Shown here one piece after another: positions 1 through 11,589 of a stretch of DNA of 64,000 nucleotides. The stretch spans positions 48,832,556 through 48,896,555 of the forward strand of contig OX439001.1 of assembly GCA_949316495.1 (NCBI GenBank), given 5' to 3'. The stretch is from Amphiduros pacificus. Taxonomy: Eukaryota > Annelida > Polychaeta > Phyllodocida > Hesionidae. Positions within the stretch are counted from its first letter, which is position 1; every line of letters starts with the position of its first letter. The position numbers and the translations under genes are program-made. The notes below the pieces were generated by a model. The model was given only the letters and a program-made list of their open reading frames with translations, was not told the DNA's origin and made no database searches.

Positions 1-1556
1 TGATACATTGTCTAGGTCAGGGATAATGTTTTGTTTGAAGGGAAGCTTTATCCGGGTACGCATGCGCAACAATGCAGGTATAATATCATCTTCAGATCCC
101 GGAAATATAATAGGTTCAGCTTTTGCTGGTTATCTTGTTTATAACTACAACCCTATGGATAGCATTCTATATGAAAAATAATAAGGAGGCGAACCTGGGG
201 AAATAATAAGACATCATAAACAAAATAGAAAATACTTTTTACGAGAAAAATGTTTGTTATTAATGGGTGGTGACTTCCAGTTTTAACACCTTGCCACATA
301 TCTTCAGGGATAACTCAAAATTGAATATTCTTAACTATATTGTTCAATATATTTTATGATTGAAGCGGAACTACAATATAGATTATGCATCAGAATAAAT
401 GAAATCCAAGTATTTTTACTCGAAATAAACATTTCACGAACAGAAATATGTTGATTCAATGTGTAAATATAAGCAGATTTCATCAATATTTGATCATCAT
501 TTACTCTGTTTATGCATTTAAAGTAAGTTAGCGTTAAAAAGCTTTAGCTACAGTGCTGAGCAAAAACAATACAGGAAGATGCTTCATATATCAGTTTGGC
601 ATCAAGAATATGCACTTAATTGTTGTGTACTAATGGTTATATATTCTAAGGAAATGTTAACGAGATTCATCCTCACGTTACAAAAATAAATATCAAAACG
701 CTAAGAATCTTTAAAAGACACGATACACGTGACTGAGACAATGATCAATATCGGAAACGACATTTATGGTCTTATTCAAAGTGGTTTGTTTGTGAAATGC
801 CGACATGACAATCGCCGTATTTATAACATGAGGACACTAGTTGCATCTGGTATGTCTTGTAAAGTAAAGTTAATGAGGATGAATGTGATAATGTGAATGT
901 AACACTTAAGGTTACATTTCGGTTGACAATTCTCTTTATTGATATAAGATTAAATGTTTTTTATATATTTGTATCATAAGATTTAGTTTGCATGAGAATT
1001 GTTATTTCAGCTTCAAAAATAATAAAATATAAGTAACTATGATAAGGGAGAATATGTAATATAAATTGGAATATTTATACATAATGAGACGTACCATATG
1101 TCACATGTAGCTTTGTTCAAAGACTCAATGATGGCATTTCGTGGAAAGATGAAATGGGACATTGCTCTCTATACATAATATACTCTTAAAACGATTACCT
1201 CTAACAAAATCATGGTTTATCAACTATTTCTAGATCAACGTATATAGCAGGCAAATCTATCTAAAATATAAAAATTCAGAATAGCTTTCTGGTAGGGTAA
1301 CCTTCAAAACGAAATAGTTTGTCATTACTCAAATTTACTGACACCATGCTGTAGTGTAAACGAGCATCCATAACACTTTCCATAACACTGATTATGATTG
1401 CACAAATTATGAAGTTCTCATAAATACCTAGAAACGATAGAACATATGTATCTGTATAATAATTGAAATAAATATTAACTCTGTACGTTTTTATTTATTT
1501 TATTGAGTATGGTTTAATCCCAAGGCTTCTGTTGATACTGCATCCGAATCCTTTTT
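1..1556. other. intergenic, AT-rich
   Basis: No supported gene or clear repeat seen. AATAAA motifs on the minus strand near 1465-1500 could serve as polyadenylation signals for the small minus-strand frame that ends at 1557. Confidence 0.4.
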
Positions 1557-1823
1557 TTATTCATTTGGTATGTCATCCGCCGAGCCTTGAGATGTCTTGG
1601 CTTCAACTGCTTGACAAATGTTTGAGTTGCTTGCATGATCTTTTGATAGCTTGGAAACTTCCATTGTTGAACAAATACCAATAATGGCTATGGTAAATGC
1701 CAGAGGTGTTGACTTTTGCAATGGTAGCAAGTTTCCACCTAACAATATTGGCAATATACAGGCAATCGGAATTAATATTGAATAGGCATGTATTTCACTT
1801 GCTGGTTCCTGAAACATTGCCAT
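1557..1823 (-). CDS. hypothetical small membrane protein, 88 aa
   Basis: Not recognised. The frame begins with a good start context (ACCATGG) preceded by an in-frame TAG, so this ATG is a plausible true start unless an upstream exon is spliced in. Two hydrophobic stretches, about residues 14-33 and 41-54, could be membrane helices; the C-terminal third is polar. Several AATAAA motifs lie 60-100 bases past the stop on the same strand, as expected for a real 3' end. The gene would be transcribed away from the C1q genes. A chance open frame remains possible because there is no recognisable domain. Confidence 0.3.
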   Translation of the reverse strand: MAMFQEPASEIHAYSILIPIACILPILLGGNLLPLQKSTPLAFTIAIIGICSTMEVSKLSKDHASNSNICQAVEAKTSQGSADDIPNE

Positions 1824-2576
1824 GGTAGAGATAGACTAAAAGACGGATCCCATCATGGATAAAACAGAACACCAAAAGGCATACCTGTTGACATCGAACA
1901 AATGACCGGAAATTACCGGAAATGAGACACATTATCGACTCTCTTACTTCCGGACTATATGTATATAGTTATGCTGAAAATGTATTCATTGACTATGCGT
2001 GAGGACTACAGATCTAATATAATTTAAAACTCTTTTTATATTAGAAATATCGGATATTTAAGATTTCAGTAAGAGTAGATTTTATTTTATATTTAAATTT
2101 ATGCTTGGCTTGTATAATTGCATGCTTATGATCTGATTTTTACTGCCATAAATATTCCAATTGCTCTGAGCCTATAACATGATTCTTGCTTTCTTTATGT
2201 CAATATATTATTCATTTCATGCTTATGCTTGATAAAAATTAAAGCATGTCACCAGCAGAATGTCAGCATGGCTGAGGTAAATATCTCATTTTTATTTTCA
2301 GGCCCAGTAGAAAGATGTTTAATTACCTTAGATATACCTATTACTTATCATATCTATTTTTGGATATTGTTTCCGAGAAAATGGAAAATAATTATAATTG
2401 CCACTTAAATATCACATTTGAAATCACCTGATACTCAAATTTGGATAACATCGTGTGATTTACATATATTAATATTAATATTTCAAAATTGGAAATAAAC
2501 ACTGCAGAGTATTCGCACCGAGGGTTGAAGGTAAGAGTTTGGACTTTTCCAAATTTTCAACATACTGAAATGCTGA

Positions 2577-3866
2577 TTGGGTATATTTATGTTTGTAGAA
2601 GTACTGTTGTATGTGTGGCGCGAAACGAGCAGCAACGCGATGGCTCCAGTAGAGTACGCCCTCACTCCCACCACCATCAACTACGGGAACTACTTCACGG
2701 GTGCAACCAGGTTCATCGCCCCAAGAACAGGAATCTATTTCATATCCATGAGTGTGGGTATCCCGGCAAGTACCTCAGCAGATTATAACTTGGAATTACA
2801 GTGGGGCAACTCAGACGTGAACCGTATCGGCGTGGTCAGGAGACACACAAATGCTAATGGAGTTGATACTATGGGCCGCGACGCCTTACTTCCTGTCTCC
2901 ACCAATGACGTCATGTACATGGTGACGACTCAGCCCACCTACTCAACCCAAAATAGCAAGTTGACCTCTTTTTCCATTATAGACCTTCTGGGCATCAACC
3001 AAGGCACGCAATACTACTTCTTTGTATCTAAAAGTTCTGGTTTCAACTCTGACAGTTACATTCAGTATGACACTGTCATTACCAAGGACTCCAATGGATT
3101 TGGATGGGACGAGGACAGTGACACGACTTATGTGTGTCCCGTGAGTGGCATGTACGTATTCAGTGTGTCAGTGATGATTCCGGGCAGAAGAATTGTGCAA
3201 GTTTACCTGGAAGGTCCCAGCTTCAAGTACGAAATACTGCGCACGCACGTCAACCATGAGGGCGATGACACACTTAGCCGCACTGTCTTGTGTAACTGCG
3301 AGTACGGCAATCCTGTGCGAGTGCGGGTGGTTCAAGGTACTGTCATTGGCAACTCGGATTTTGCCACCTCGTTTATGGGATTTTACTACAATCCTGATCC
3401 GGCCAAGGCGATGAAAAGTGCCTGGATGGTGTCTCGCTATTCCCAGAAGGAGAATATCGGACCGGACCCGGCTGTGCTGACCTTCAGCAGAAACATGATG
3501 ACGGTCAGCATGGGAAACTTGCCCATATATGGCATTCAGGAAATCACGTGTCCTAATGATGGTACCTTCTTTGTCTCTCTGACTGTGCTAGCCAAAGCAA
3601 ATAAGCAGGTAGCTGTGTATGTAAGACGCCGCCTCAAGGACAACAACATGATGAAGTACTATGGTGGTATTGAGCGCTTCAGTATGTGGCATGGCTCCGG
3701 TAAGGATACATTGAGTCGCTCCATGCTTATAAGCTGTGCAGCGGGTGATAAGCTGGACGTTGTCATGTCCCCTTCAACTGCAATTGGAACTGGATCGTAT
3801 GAAACAGTTATAGCTAATTCTTTTGTTGGTTTCCAGGTTTGCAATAGAGTTACAGAAGGTTTATAA
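2577..3866 (+). CDS. triple C1q-like domain protein 1
   Basis: The frame encodes three consecutive C1q/TNF-superfamily jelly-roll modules of about 130 residues. Each opens with a strand like TGIYFISMSV or SGMYVFSVSV, carries a D-T-(L/M)-(S/G)-R motif, and ends in an S-F-x-G-F type strand. Modules 2 and 3 begin with a Cys (VCPV, TCPN); module 1 does not. C1q-domain proteins are typically secreted or cytosolic binding proteins, often immune lectins in molluscs; the ligand here is unknown and no signal peptide is visible. Codons from 2601 align without gaps to the first 63-nt exon of the two paralogues downstream, and TTTGTAG at 2592-2598 matches their splice acceptor position, so an upstream exon is likely. 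Starting at ATG 2640 would give 408 residues, the same length as the third paralogue. Start uncertain, family call firm. Confidence 0.8.
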   Translation: MGIFMFVEVLLYVWRETSSNAMAPVEYALTPTTINYGNYFTGATRFIAPRTGIYFISMSVGIPASTSADYNLELQWGNSDVNRIGVVRRHTNANGVDTMGRDALLPVSTNDVMYMVTTQPTYSTQNSKLTSFSIIDLLGINQGTQYYFFVSKSSGFNSDSYIQYDTVITKDSNGFGWDEDSDTTYVCPVSGMYVFSVSVMIPGRRIVQVYLEGPSFKYEILRTHVNHEGDDTLSRTVLCNCEYGNPVRVRVVQGTVIGNSDFATSFMGFYYNPDPAKAMKSAWMVSRYSQKENIGPDPAVLTFSRNMMTVSMGNLPIYGIQEITCPNDGTFFVSLTVLAKANKQVAVYVRRRLKDNNMMKYYGGIERFSMWHGSGKDTLSRSMLISCAAGDKLDVVMSPSTAIGTGSYETVIANSFVGFQVCNRVTEGL

Positions 3867-5615
3867 GTAGAAAATGATTTCTATTGAAACCAATGGGTCC
3901 AATAAAAGCAGCATTGTGACTTAATTATAGATGAATTATTGCTCAATATTGATTGGCATTTCGTCATAATGAATATGCCAAACTGTGACGTAAATGTGCA
4001 ATGATAAATAAGTCCGATCGATGCAAGTGACAACTTATAATTTTCTTTTTTGAATCCCCAGATTAAGATTGTGACTCAATTTAAATAAAACACATTAAAC
4101 ACTCATATTGTTTACTTGTGGCAGCAAAGCACTGTACTTATCAAGCAATTTTGTCAGCCAGTATAAGGCAGATATAATGATACTCATGTGCAAGTCAGCA
4201 CAGTGTCACAATTATATATGTATATTCATGCTGTACAAAAATGTAAACATGCTGATGTGGATGTACATACTTCAAACCGACAACAAAGTGCAATGCTCTT
4301 TCAAGGTTGACAAATCCCATGTAAACAAAATAGTTTGTCATCGTTTTGGTATTTTATGTACATATGACGTAGTATAATTTTTATAGAGAGATCTTTTAGA
4401 CATAGATTTTTGAAATTATAATTAATTACAAATTTTTTTCCTTGTAAATACTGATACAAGTAAAACAATAATTCATCATGTCATATTATCCAAATCACAA
4501 TGCACTGATCACATATTTGACTACCTACAGTTGTGAAATGTTTAACTTTACATTAATGAACTTTCCCGTACTAATTTCCCGTTGTAATTCCAAAAGTTTT
4601 CAGAATGTGGTCACCAAGAATAGATTTAAATATTATTTAGATAATATAGAAATGCATTGAACTCTGGAAATGCGTGGTATTTTGTCAGGCAAAGACATTT
4701 GATTCATACTTGTTATTGCATGGTACAAACATAGATAAGTGAGCAATTAATTATGCATTATACCACAGTCTGAGTTTGCAAAGTTTTATACCTTCAGTTT
4801 AAGCAACTATATTATAAATCAAAATGTGACTATTTTTCGAATAATCTGAAACATTATTATTTAATTGAATGTCTAATTAATTCCAAACCAAAAGAATAGT
4901 TGATATTTCATTTAACAAATTATAATCTTACTCCATATTTGAAACTTTATTGTGAATTAATTCTAAGGTTTAGGTTGATTTAACTTTCATTATTTATAAT
5001 TAATTATATATTTTTTTTACAATTACATAGCTACATATCAACTAATTCTAAAATTTAAATGGAAGTTCAGTATTAACTTTGTTTGTAATTGTATATACAT
5101 TGGTATCGTACAGATCCAGATAGGTACATACATATCTACATACTGTTCACTCATGATGTAATAGATATCAATGGAATGATTTTTTTACAATTAAAATTTA
5201 AAATTCATATAAAAATTATAGGGCAATTTCTTTTGATAAAAAATGTCTAAATAATGTTTATCTAATGAAGAATAAAATACAAAAATTATTCAAGTCTTAT
5301 CTTTTATTTGGGATGAACATTGACAGCAACTGGGGTGTACATTAAAACTATTATTAATCTCTGATATGAATTTAGAGAAATATTTTCCAAAGATTGGCCA
5401 ATCTTAATTTTTATTCTTCATTTTTATGGCAAATGATAAACCCATTTTTGAACTAGATATTACATGATGCTGCAAAGTTTCAGCAAAGAATTGAAGAATT
5501 ATGATTTATTTGTGAATAATTATTTACATCATAATCCCAAAGCAACCCCCTAAAGAAAAAGATTCATTCCCCAAATCAAATGATATATATATATATATAT
5601 ATTTATATTGAATGA

Positions 5616-5708
<93 letters not shown>

Positions 5709-6629
5709 TGTATATATAATATATATCTATGTTTATTTAAATAATTTCACTGTTGCCATCACCAGTTTTGATAGAGATATCATAGACTATGAATCACCTG
5801 CATGCTTCTTTGTCATGTTATAAAATCCATCACTAAGGTTCACTTCAGTATTGTGAGGATATGAATTAGGCAAGGCATATTCGATGGGTCAGCTAATCTA
5901 TCTATGTAAGGAGGTCTGATGCCGATGGGTAAGATACAATACATAAACAATATATGCTATCATATAACATATAAATAGCTTGTTATTAAAGGTATTGGTT
6001 TATCATTTAGATTATATATGGTATTTAAGAAAAAGAAAGGGAGTGGTGCAGATTGAATAATCAGCATGAGAACATGGCTTTGGTACCATAGACTTAATAG
6101 TTTGAGAAAATCTGGAGAGATATATAGTGTACAGCCAGAGATTGATCTCAAGAACCACTAACTGCCCATCATGTGTACAAAGATTTGTATTATGGCCATG
6201 GAGCTTTTAAAGTTTATACCGGTGTTTGGACTAAGAATGTTCTTAGTCGTTCTCGTGCCCCCTAAGTTAATCATAGGATAATGGCTTAGCATGAATAGTG
6301 AAATGATGAGGAAGACTTCAATGCTACTGTCAACACTATGCTTTGTAAATCAACATAATCAATTATGATTTAATGCTGGTAGAAATACTAAACATTTTCT
6401 GTGTGGCATGCCTCGCACACCATAGCTTCAGTATTTGCTTCCAGTCAAAAAGGTAAACATTTAATTGTTGATGCTGATATAATTATGCTTTTATGTAGAT
6501 TGTATATCTCAAATATATTTATAGTAAAAGTTATGCGATAGTGAAAGTTATGCGTAAAAAGATGTGATATTTAATGGGAAGAAATACTCTATTTTGCAAA
6601 TGTACCCCATTTTTATATAATATTTGCAG
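3867..6629. other. spacer between C1q genes 1 and 2
   Basis: 3' flank with AATAAA motifs near 3900 and 4085, then AT-rich DNA with no supported exon apart from the TA microsatellite listed separately. Short open frames here lack coding character. Confidence 0.5.
5581..5720. repeat. (TA)n microsatellite
   Basis: A run of TA dinucleotides, interrupted near 5602-5616 and then nearly pure for about 90 bases. It creates a meaningless Ile-Tyr open frame. Confidence 0.97.
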
Positions 6630-6631
6630 TC

Positions 6632-8093
6632 ATGGTATTGTTCGGGTACCGCTACCAAGCCACTGATTTCCTCATGGACCCCCTCGGATACCAGGTATTT
6701 CTTTCAACTATAACAGATATTCACAAATCCGGTACATAAAAAACGTATAGATTTTTTTTGGGTCCTTTACACATTAGACTGAGAGTTTGATCAATGATAT
6801 AGGCATTATATATCAAGTGAAAACTTAAAGTGCCATGCTTAGATAATTGAAGGCAGATTTGTCTATCTTTTATTTCAGGTAGATCCTGTTGATGTTACAA
6901 AGAACTTTAACGCAGAGAAGGATAGGATCACCTTGACTGAGGACGGTGCCTATTTCTTCAGCTTCTCAGTAGGAGTTCCGGCGGCTGTGCAAGTCAACTG
7001 CACCATTAAGACTGTGGGGAACCCACCCGTGTTTGAGTGGGCTTCACTGATCAGAAATCATATAAACACTGTTGGTGAGGACACTATGAGCAGAGATGCC
7101 CTCTTATATATGGGGGCTGGTACTTCTCTCTCCTTGGCATCTCGCTATCCCGTACATAGTTCCTATGCAGAAAAGATTACATCGGTCAGTGGGTTCTCGA
7201 TTTCGCAAATTATGCAACCTGAGCGCCACTACTTCATGGTGGCCAAGACAACCGGTCAAACTGGGCCAGGCCAAAATATCACTTTTAATATTATTCAGAA
7301 AAATCAAGGTGAAGGTTATAAAGTCTCATCACAAACATATGTTTGTCCTGTAAACGGTTATTATGTATTCAGTCTGTCTGTGTATATTGCCGGCCAGCAA
7401 ACTGTAGTGGCAGAGATCCGCAACAAGCAAGAGGTCTTTGAGCTCAGGAGAACTCACCAGAATCACAAAACAGGCGGGGACACCCTCAGTAGAACCATAA
7501 TGACGTACTGTGTTGTTAACACGCCTGTCTATGTGTTTGTGAGATCGGGCCGAGTTGATGGGCAGGCTGATCTAGCCACTTCTTTCAGCGGCTTCTTGTA
7601 CAATCCATACTTACCCACAGCCGATAAATGCGCCTGGTTTCTCAGTACTAATGGAGATTTTGTCAATGATTTCAGCCAAGAACTATCCCTTCCTTTCACA
7701 AAAGCTCTTGTCGCTATTGGCATGGGCAACAGTCTTCGCGGTTCAAATATCGTTGAAGTTGTGTGTCCATATGATGGCTTATATTTCTTGCACCTGACGC
7801 TTGTCGCCAAAGCGAACAAGAAAGTGAGTGCTGTGATCTATAACATAGGTCGGTACACTGATATCGTGGCAGGTATCCGCCGTGACGGTGACAATGTGTG
7901 GCACGGGGAAGGAGAAGACACGCTTAGTCGCTCCGTCATCGTCAAGTGCGCGGCCAACAATCGCCTGGTGGTGAAGATTCACCCGGACACGGCGGTGGGT
8001 GCCGGGTCCTCGGACAGTGTGGTGTCCACTGCATTCCTTGGCTTCCAGTTACTCAACGGCAGAAATGATAAGGCTGGTGATACCTTTCAATAA
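6632..8093 (+). CDS. triple C1q-like domain protein 2, two coding exons
   Basis: Coding exons are 6632-6694 (63 nt) and 6879-8093, joined at a phase-0 GT-AG intron, giving 425 residues from the ATG at 6632. An acceptor (TTTGCAG) ends two bases before this ATG, so either a non-coding exon or a further coding exon lies upstream. The ATG has a good context (ATGG). Three jelly-roll modules follow: strands DGAYFFSFSV, NGYYVFSLSV and DGLYFLHLTL, each with a D-T-(L/M)-S-R motif, and modules 2 and 3 start with Cys (VCPV, VCPY). Module order and the pattern of cysteines match genes 1 and 3, so the whole three-module unit was duplicated as a gene. No signal peptide or collagen stalk is seen, so this is a C1q-like rather than a collagenous C1q protein. 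AATAAA near 8266 may end the transcript. Confidence 0.88.
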
Positions 8094-10263
8094 GTTACCT
8101 TTGCTTCTATATTGTGGGATTTTTGCAATTGGCTAATATCCTTTCCCGATGAATATATATTTCTCCTCATTGATAAAGGCAGGGAGGACGCAAATTATTG
8201 TAGATAGCTACCTACACGTGCCTCCAATTCACGGGTAAACTCACCCGAAGAGATAAATATACTCCAATAAACACGAAGAGAGGTTGACAAATTATATTTC
8301 AAGAATGACAAAAAGATGGGTCCCCAATATTGCATATTATGAGGTGATTTGTCATTTGTAGAACTGACATAGAGGCATATGAAACTAAAATTGTGATGAA
8401 TAACAATTTATAAAAATTAACTTTGATCATTACATAAATATTACATGGTACAACACTGACCCCATCTGAAAAGATGTGCAATGTCAATTGTGCGATGGTC
8501 CACTATGATGAAAATGAAATTTGTTTTATAGAATATCATTGCTGTGTTGCTGGTGGGACCCCTTTAAATGTTTAAATTTCGTTATATGAGCTTAGTAGAT
8601 GATATTAGGGAGTGTGGTTATAGGAACTATAGATTGTGATTTTAAGTGATTCATGTGATAAATATTGTGTGTCTGTGTATTTATGTATATCTAACTGTGT
8701 TTTTTGTTAAAATATTACATCTAGACCATCTATGTATAGTTTTCATGTAGACATTGAGCATATTTAGTATATCAGATAGTTTATTGCGTGAAATTAGTGT
8801 TAAAATGAATTGTCTTGAATAATGTATAAACAAATATTTGAAATAACAGAATAAAGAAATTGATTGTTTTTCTATAAATTACTGTTTGTTTGGTTTATGT
8901 TATACAATAGGAATGTATTATGATTAAGCCATTTGGAACCTTAGGCATGGCTAGAGAGCCCAGAAGGTAAACAATATATATGCTGTATATGTATAAAAAG
9001 CCACATCCCTGAGTTACTAAACTTCACTTCCCACCTCACAGACCCCAGTGAACAAAAAACGTATAAAAGATTTGAAGAGTCAATGAATTGAAAACCTTCC
9101 CACTTTTCTCACTTTCTGTCAGAATGATCTCCATAAAATAATGCTGGGAAGATCAAATCACTTTGTCAACAAACTTTGTTTCGCTGGCCAGTGATCTTGT
9201 ACAAACCCCTACTTAGTAAAGTCTTGCTAACAGTGGGACACCTTCGGATTGGGACAATGGAGTGATTTGGCTTAGAAAGTCCTGTTTGTCCATTAATGTT
9301 TGTCCAATGGTAAATGCCTGACACCCTGACAGACCACAATAGATGCCACAAGATTGTATATATGTGGCCACCTGGTGGTTAAATGAGAACAAGGCAGTAC
9401 TTGGCATTTTCAGCAAAACACAATAACCATGGTTGGTGTATTTTGGTTGATTTTAGTGAGATAGCTTGCTTGTATCACATTTGCGTGGCCACATATCATT
9501 TAAGCATACCCCATACCTCTGTAAAATTGCCTGTGATCTCTGAGGTTTCATGAATGCTTTAAGACAGGACCCAACCCATATCTCTAAGGTGGTTAAGTGC
9601 TGAAGGAATTCTTTACCAAACAGGTTCATGATAAAATCTAAGGATGGATTGCGAAATTGACATATTATTATTGGTAACATTGATTTGATAATTAATTTTC
9701 AAAGGATTTAATTGTGAATAAATCTACGTCTTGTTTTCTTTTTTTTATCAAATTTCACATTGATATATTGTGTTGTATTGTATCTGTTGATCAGTGTTCA
9801 GAACTTAAAGAAGAGAAAGGAGAACGGCAAGTCATGTGTTTTTCTGTAGTGCGGACAAAAGGGTGTGACTCTCACCTGTCTATGTTGGTTTAGGCACTGT
9901 TATCTAAAATGACCAATGTGTGGCTAGTCTAAACTCTTTAAATGTTCACGAATTCATCATTTACAGAATGTTTGTACAGATTTCATCCTTTTCAGGGAAG
10001 GGATCAAGGTCCAGAGTATTTTTTAATTTCACAATTTAACGTTGAAGGTAAAATTATCCGGAAAATCACCACCACTTGTTACTATTCGGAAGAAATCTTC
10101 CTTCCGTCTATAAAGAGTGTTTCGAATGTATCAAAAGCTAAAAACCAATGTCAGTAAATTCGGACATTAAAACAAATATCACCCATAAATTCTAGTCTGA
10201 TGTATGATTGATAAAGTGTTTCATCTCAATATGCCTGACCTAACAGTTTATCTGCAATTGCAG
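8094..10263. other. spacer between C1q genes 2 and 3
   Basis: AT-rich 3' flank followed by a dispersed repeat copy at about 9150-9600 (listed separately). No supported exon. Confidence 0.5.
9150..9600. repeat. dispersed repeat copy (family also at 52.6, 53.3 and 54.8 kb)
   Basis: Shares diverged collinear blocks with 52580-52900, for example the phrases around CTACTTAGTAAAG, GATTTGGCTT and CCACATATCATTTAA. A shorter match lies near 53290-53350, and the segment around TTTCATGAATGCTTTAAG recurs near 54835. No terminal repeats or coding capacity seen, so the class is unknown. Confidence 0.65.
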
Positions 10264-10265
10264 CT

Positions 10266-11589
10266 ATGGCAGTGTTCGGATACAGATCCAGCAATACTCA
10301 GTTTCAGGAAGATAATCTCAAGTTCACGGTATGATAATCGCTTCTTTTGCTCACGTCCTTTATTTTCTTTGAATATAGCGTAAGTCTTCATTATCTCAAT
10401 TTGTTTTATATTTGACTTTTTTCAGGTAGTTCCCGTAGATATTGAGAACAATTTCAACGGTGCGAATACTCAACTGCTCATAAGGAACACCGGTATTTAC
10501 TTCTTTAGTTTCTCCGCGGGGACGTCAAGGGCCATCCAAGTGAACTGCACTCTGCAGAGCAAGGGTATGCAAGCCAGGCTGGTCAGGAACCATATTAACA
10601 CCATTGGAAAGGATACTTTAAGTAGAGAAATGTTGATGGATCTGAATGGTGATTCTGTAGTTAATGTGGCATCAAGGTTTGCCTTGCAGAGTTCAAGCAT
10701 TGAGAAGACTACTTCTCTCAGTGGCTTTGATGTCACCAACACAATGAACACTCCCGTAGAATACTTCATGGTCGGCATGACGTCCGGGAAGGTCAGTGCC
10801 GGAAATAGGCTTATTTTTGATTATGTTCTGCCAAATGCAAGTGATTCTTATCAGGAATCCATTAACTCCTATGTATGCCCTGTAACGGCCTTGTACGTCT
10901 TTAGCTTATCTGTGTATGTTGGGGGATTGAAAACTGTTCTGGTGGAAATTCGCATTGACCAGCAGGTTTATGAGATACGGCGTACTCACACTGCTCACAG
11001 AACCGGTGGTGACACCTTGAGTCGAATGGTGATTGCTAATTGCACACAGGGCACCGAGGTATATGTCTACGTCAGCTCAGGACAGGTGAACGGCCACCCT
11101 GATCTGGTCACATCTTTCAGTGGTTTTCTGTATGACCCAGATTCACTCCAAGCATCCAAGGTTGCTTGGTTTGTCAGCAGTCAAGGGAATATTCACAACA
11201 CAGGGAAATTAGAAATGGCAATCCAATTCTCTCAGTGGCTCATTTTTGAAGGGCTAACAAATTCTGGTACAGACACGAATATAGATAAGATCGTATGTCC
11301 TGAAGATGGTTTATATTTTTTGCATCTGACCCTTGTTGTGAGGCCAGGCCTGCCAGTGAATGCATTCATTTATAGCGATAGTACTGTGATCGTTGTAGGC
11401 CTCATCCGGGATACTGCCTGGCACGGCTCCGGGGTGGACACTCTCAGCCGCTCCGTCTTAGCCGAGTGTATTAAGGGCAGGTCTTTCACAGTCAAAATTA
11501 CACCAAATTCTGCCATCGGGGCAGGTTCATCAAACGATCCTAATATTATTTCTACCGCATTCCTTGGCTTCCAAGTAAGGCGATATTAA
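10266..11589 (+). CDS. triple C1q-like domain protein 3, two coding exons
   Basis: Coding exons are 10266-10328 (63 nt, the same length as in gene 2) and 10426-11589, joined in phase 0, giving 408 residues. As in gene 2 a splice acceptor (ATTGCAG) ends two bases before the ATG. The first exon encodes a short leader with the paralogue motif V-F-G-Y-R. Three C1q/TNF-like modules follow (strands TGIYFFSFSA, TALYVFSLSV, DGLYFLHLTL) with D-T-L-S-R in each, and Cys at the start of modules 2 and 3. Protein 3 looks closer to protein 2 than to protein 1, and proteins 2 and 3 share the intron that protein 1 lacks. Likely a soluble multi-domain recognition protein; ligand unknown. Confidence 0.88.

Noticed and set aside
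5608-5823. 71-codon open frame of alternating Ile and Tyr
   Set aside because: Translation of the TA microsatellite.
7096-7982. Several open frames within the second C1q gene on both strands
   Set aside because: Shadow frames of the conserved C1q-like coding exon.
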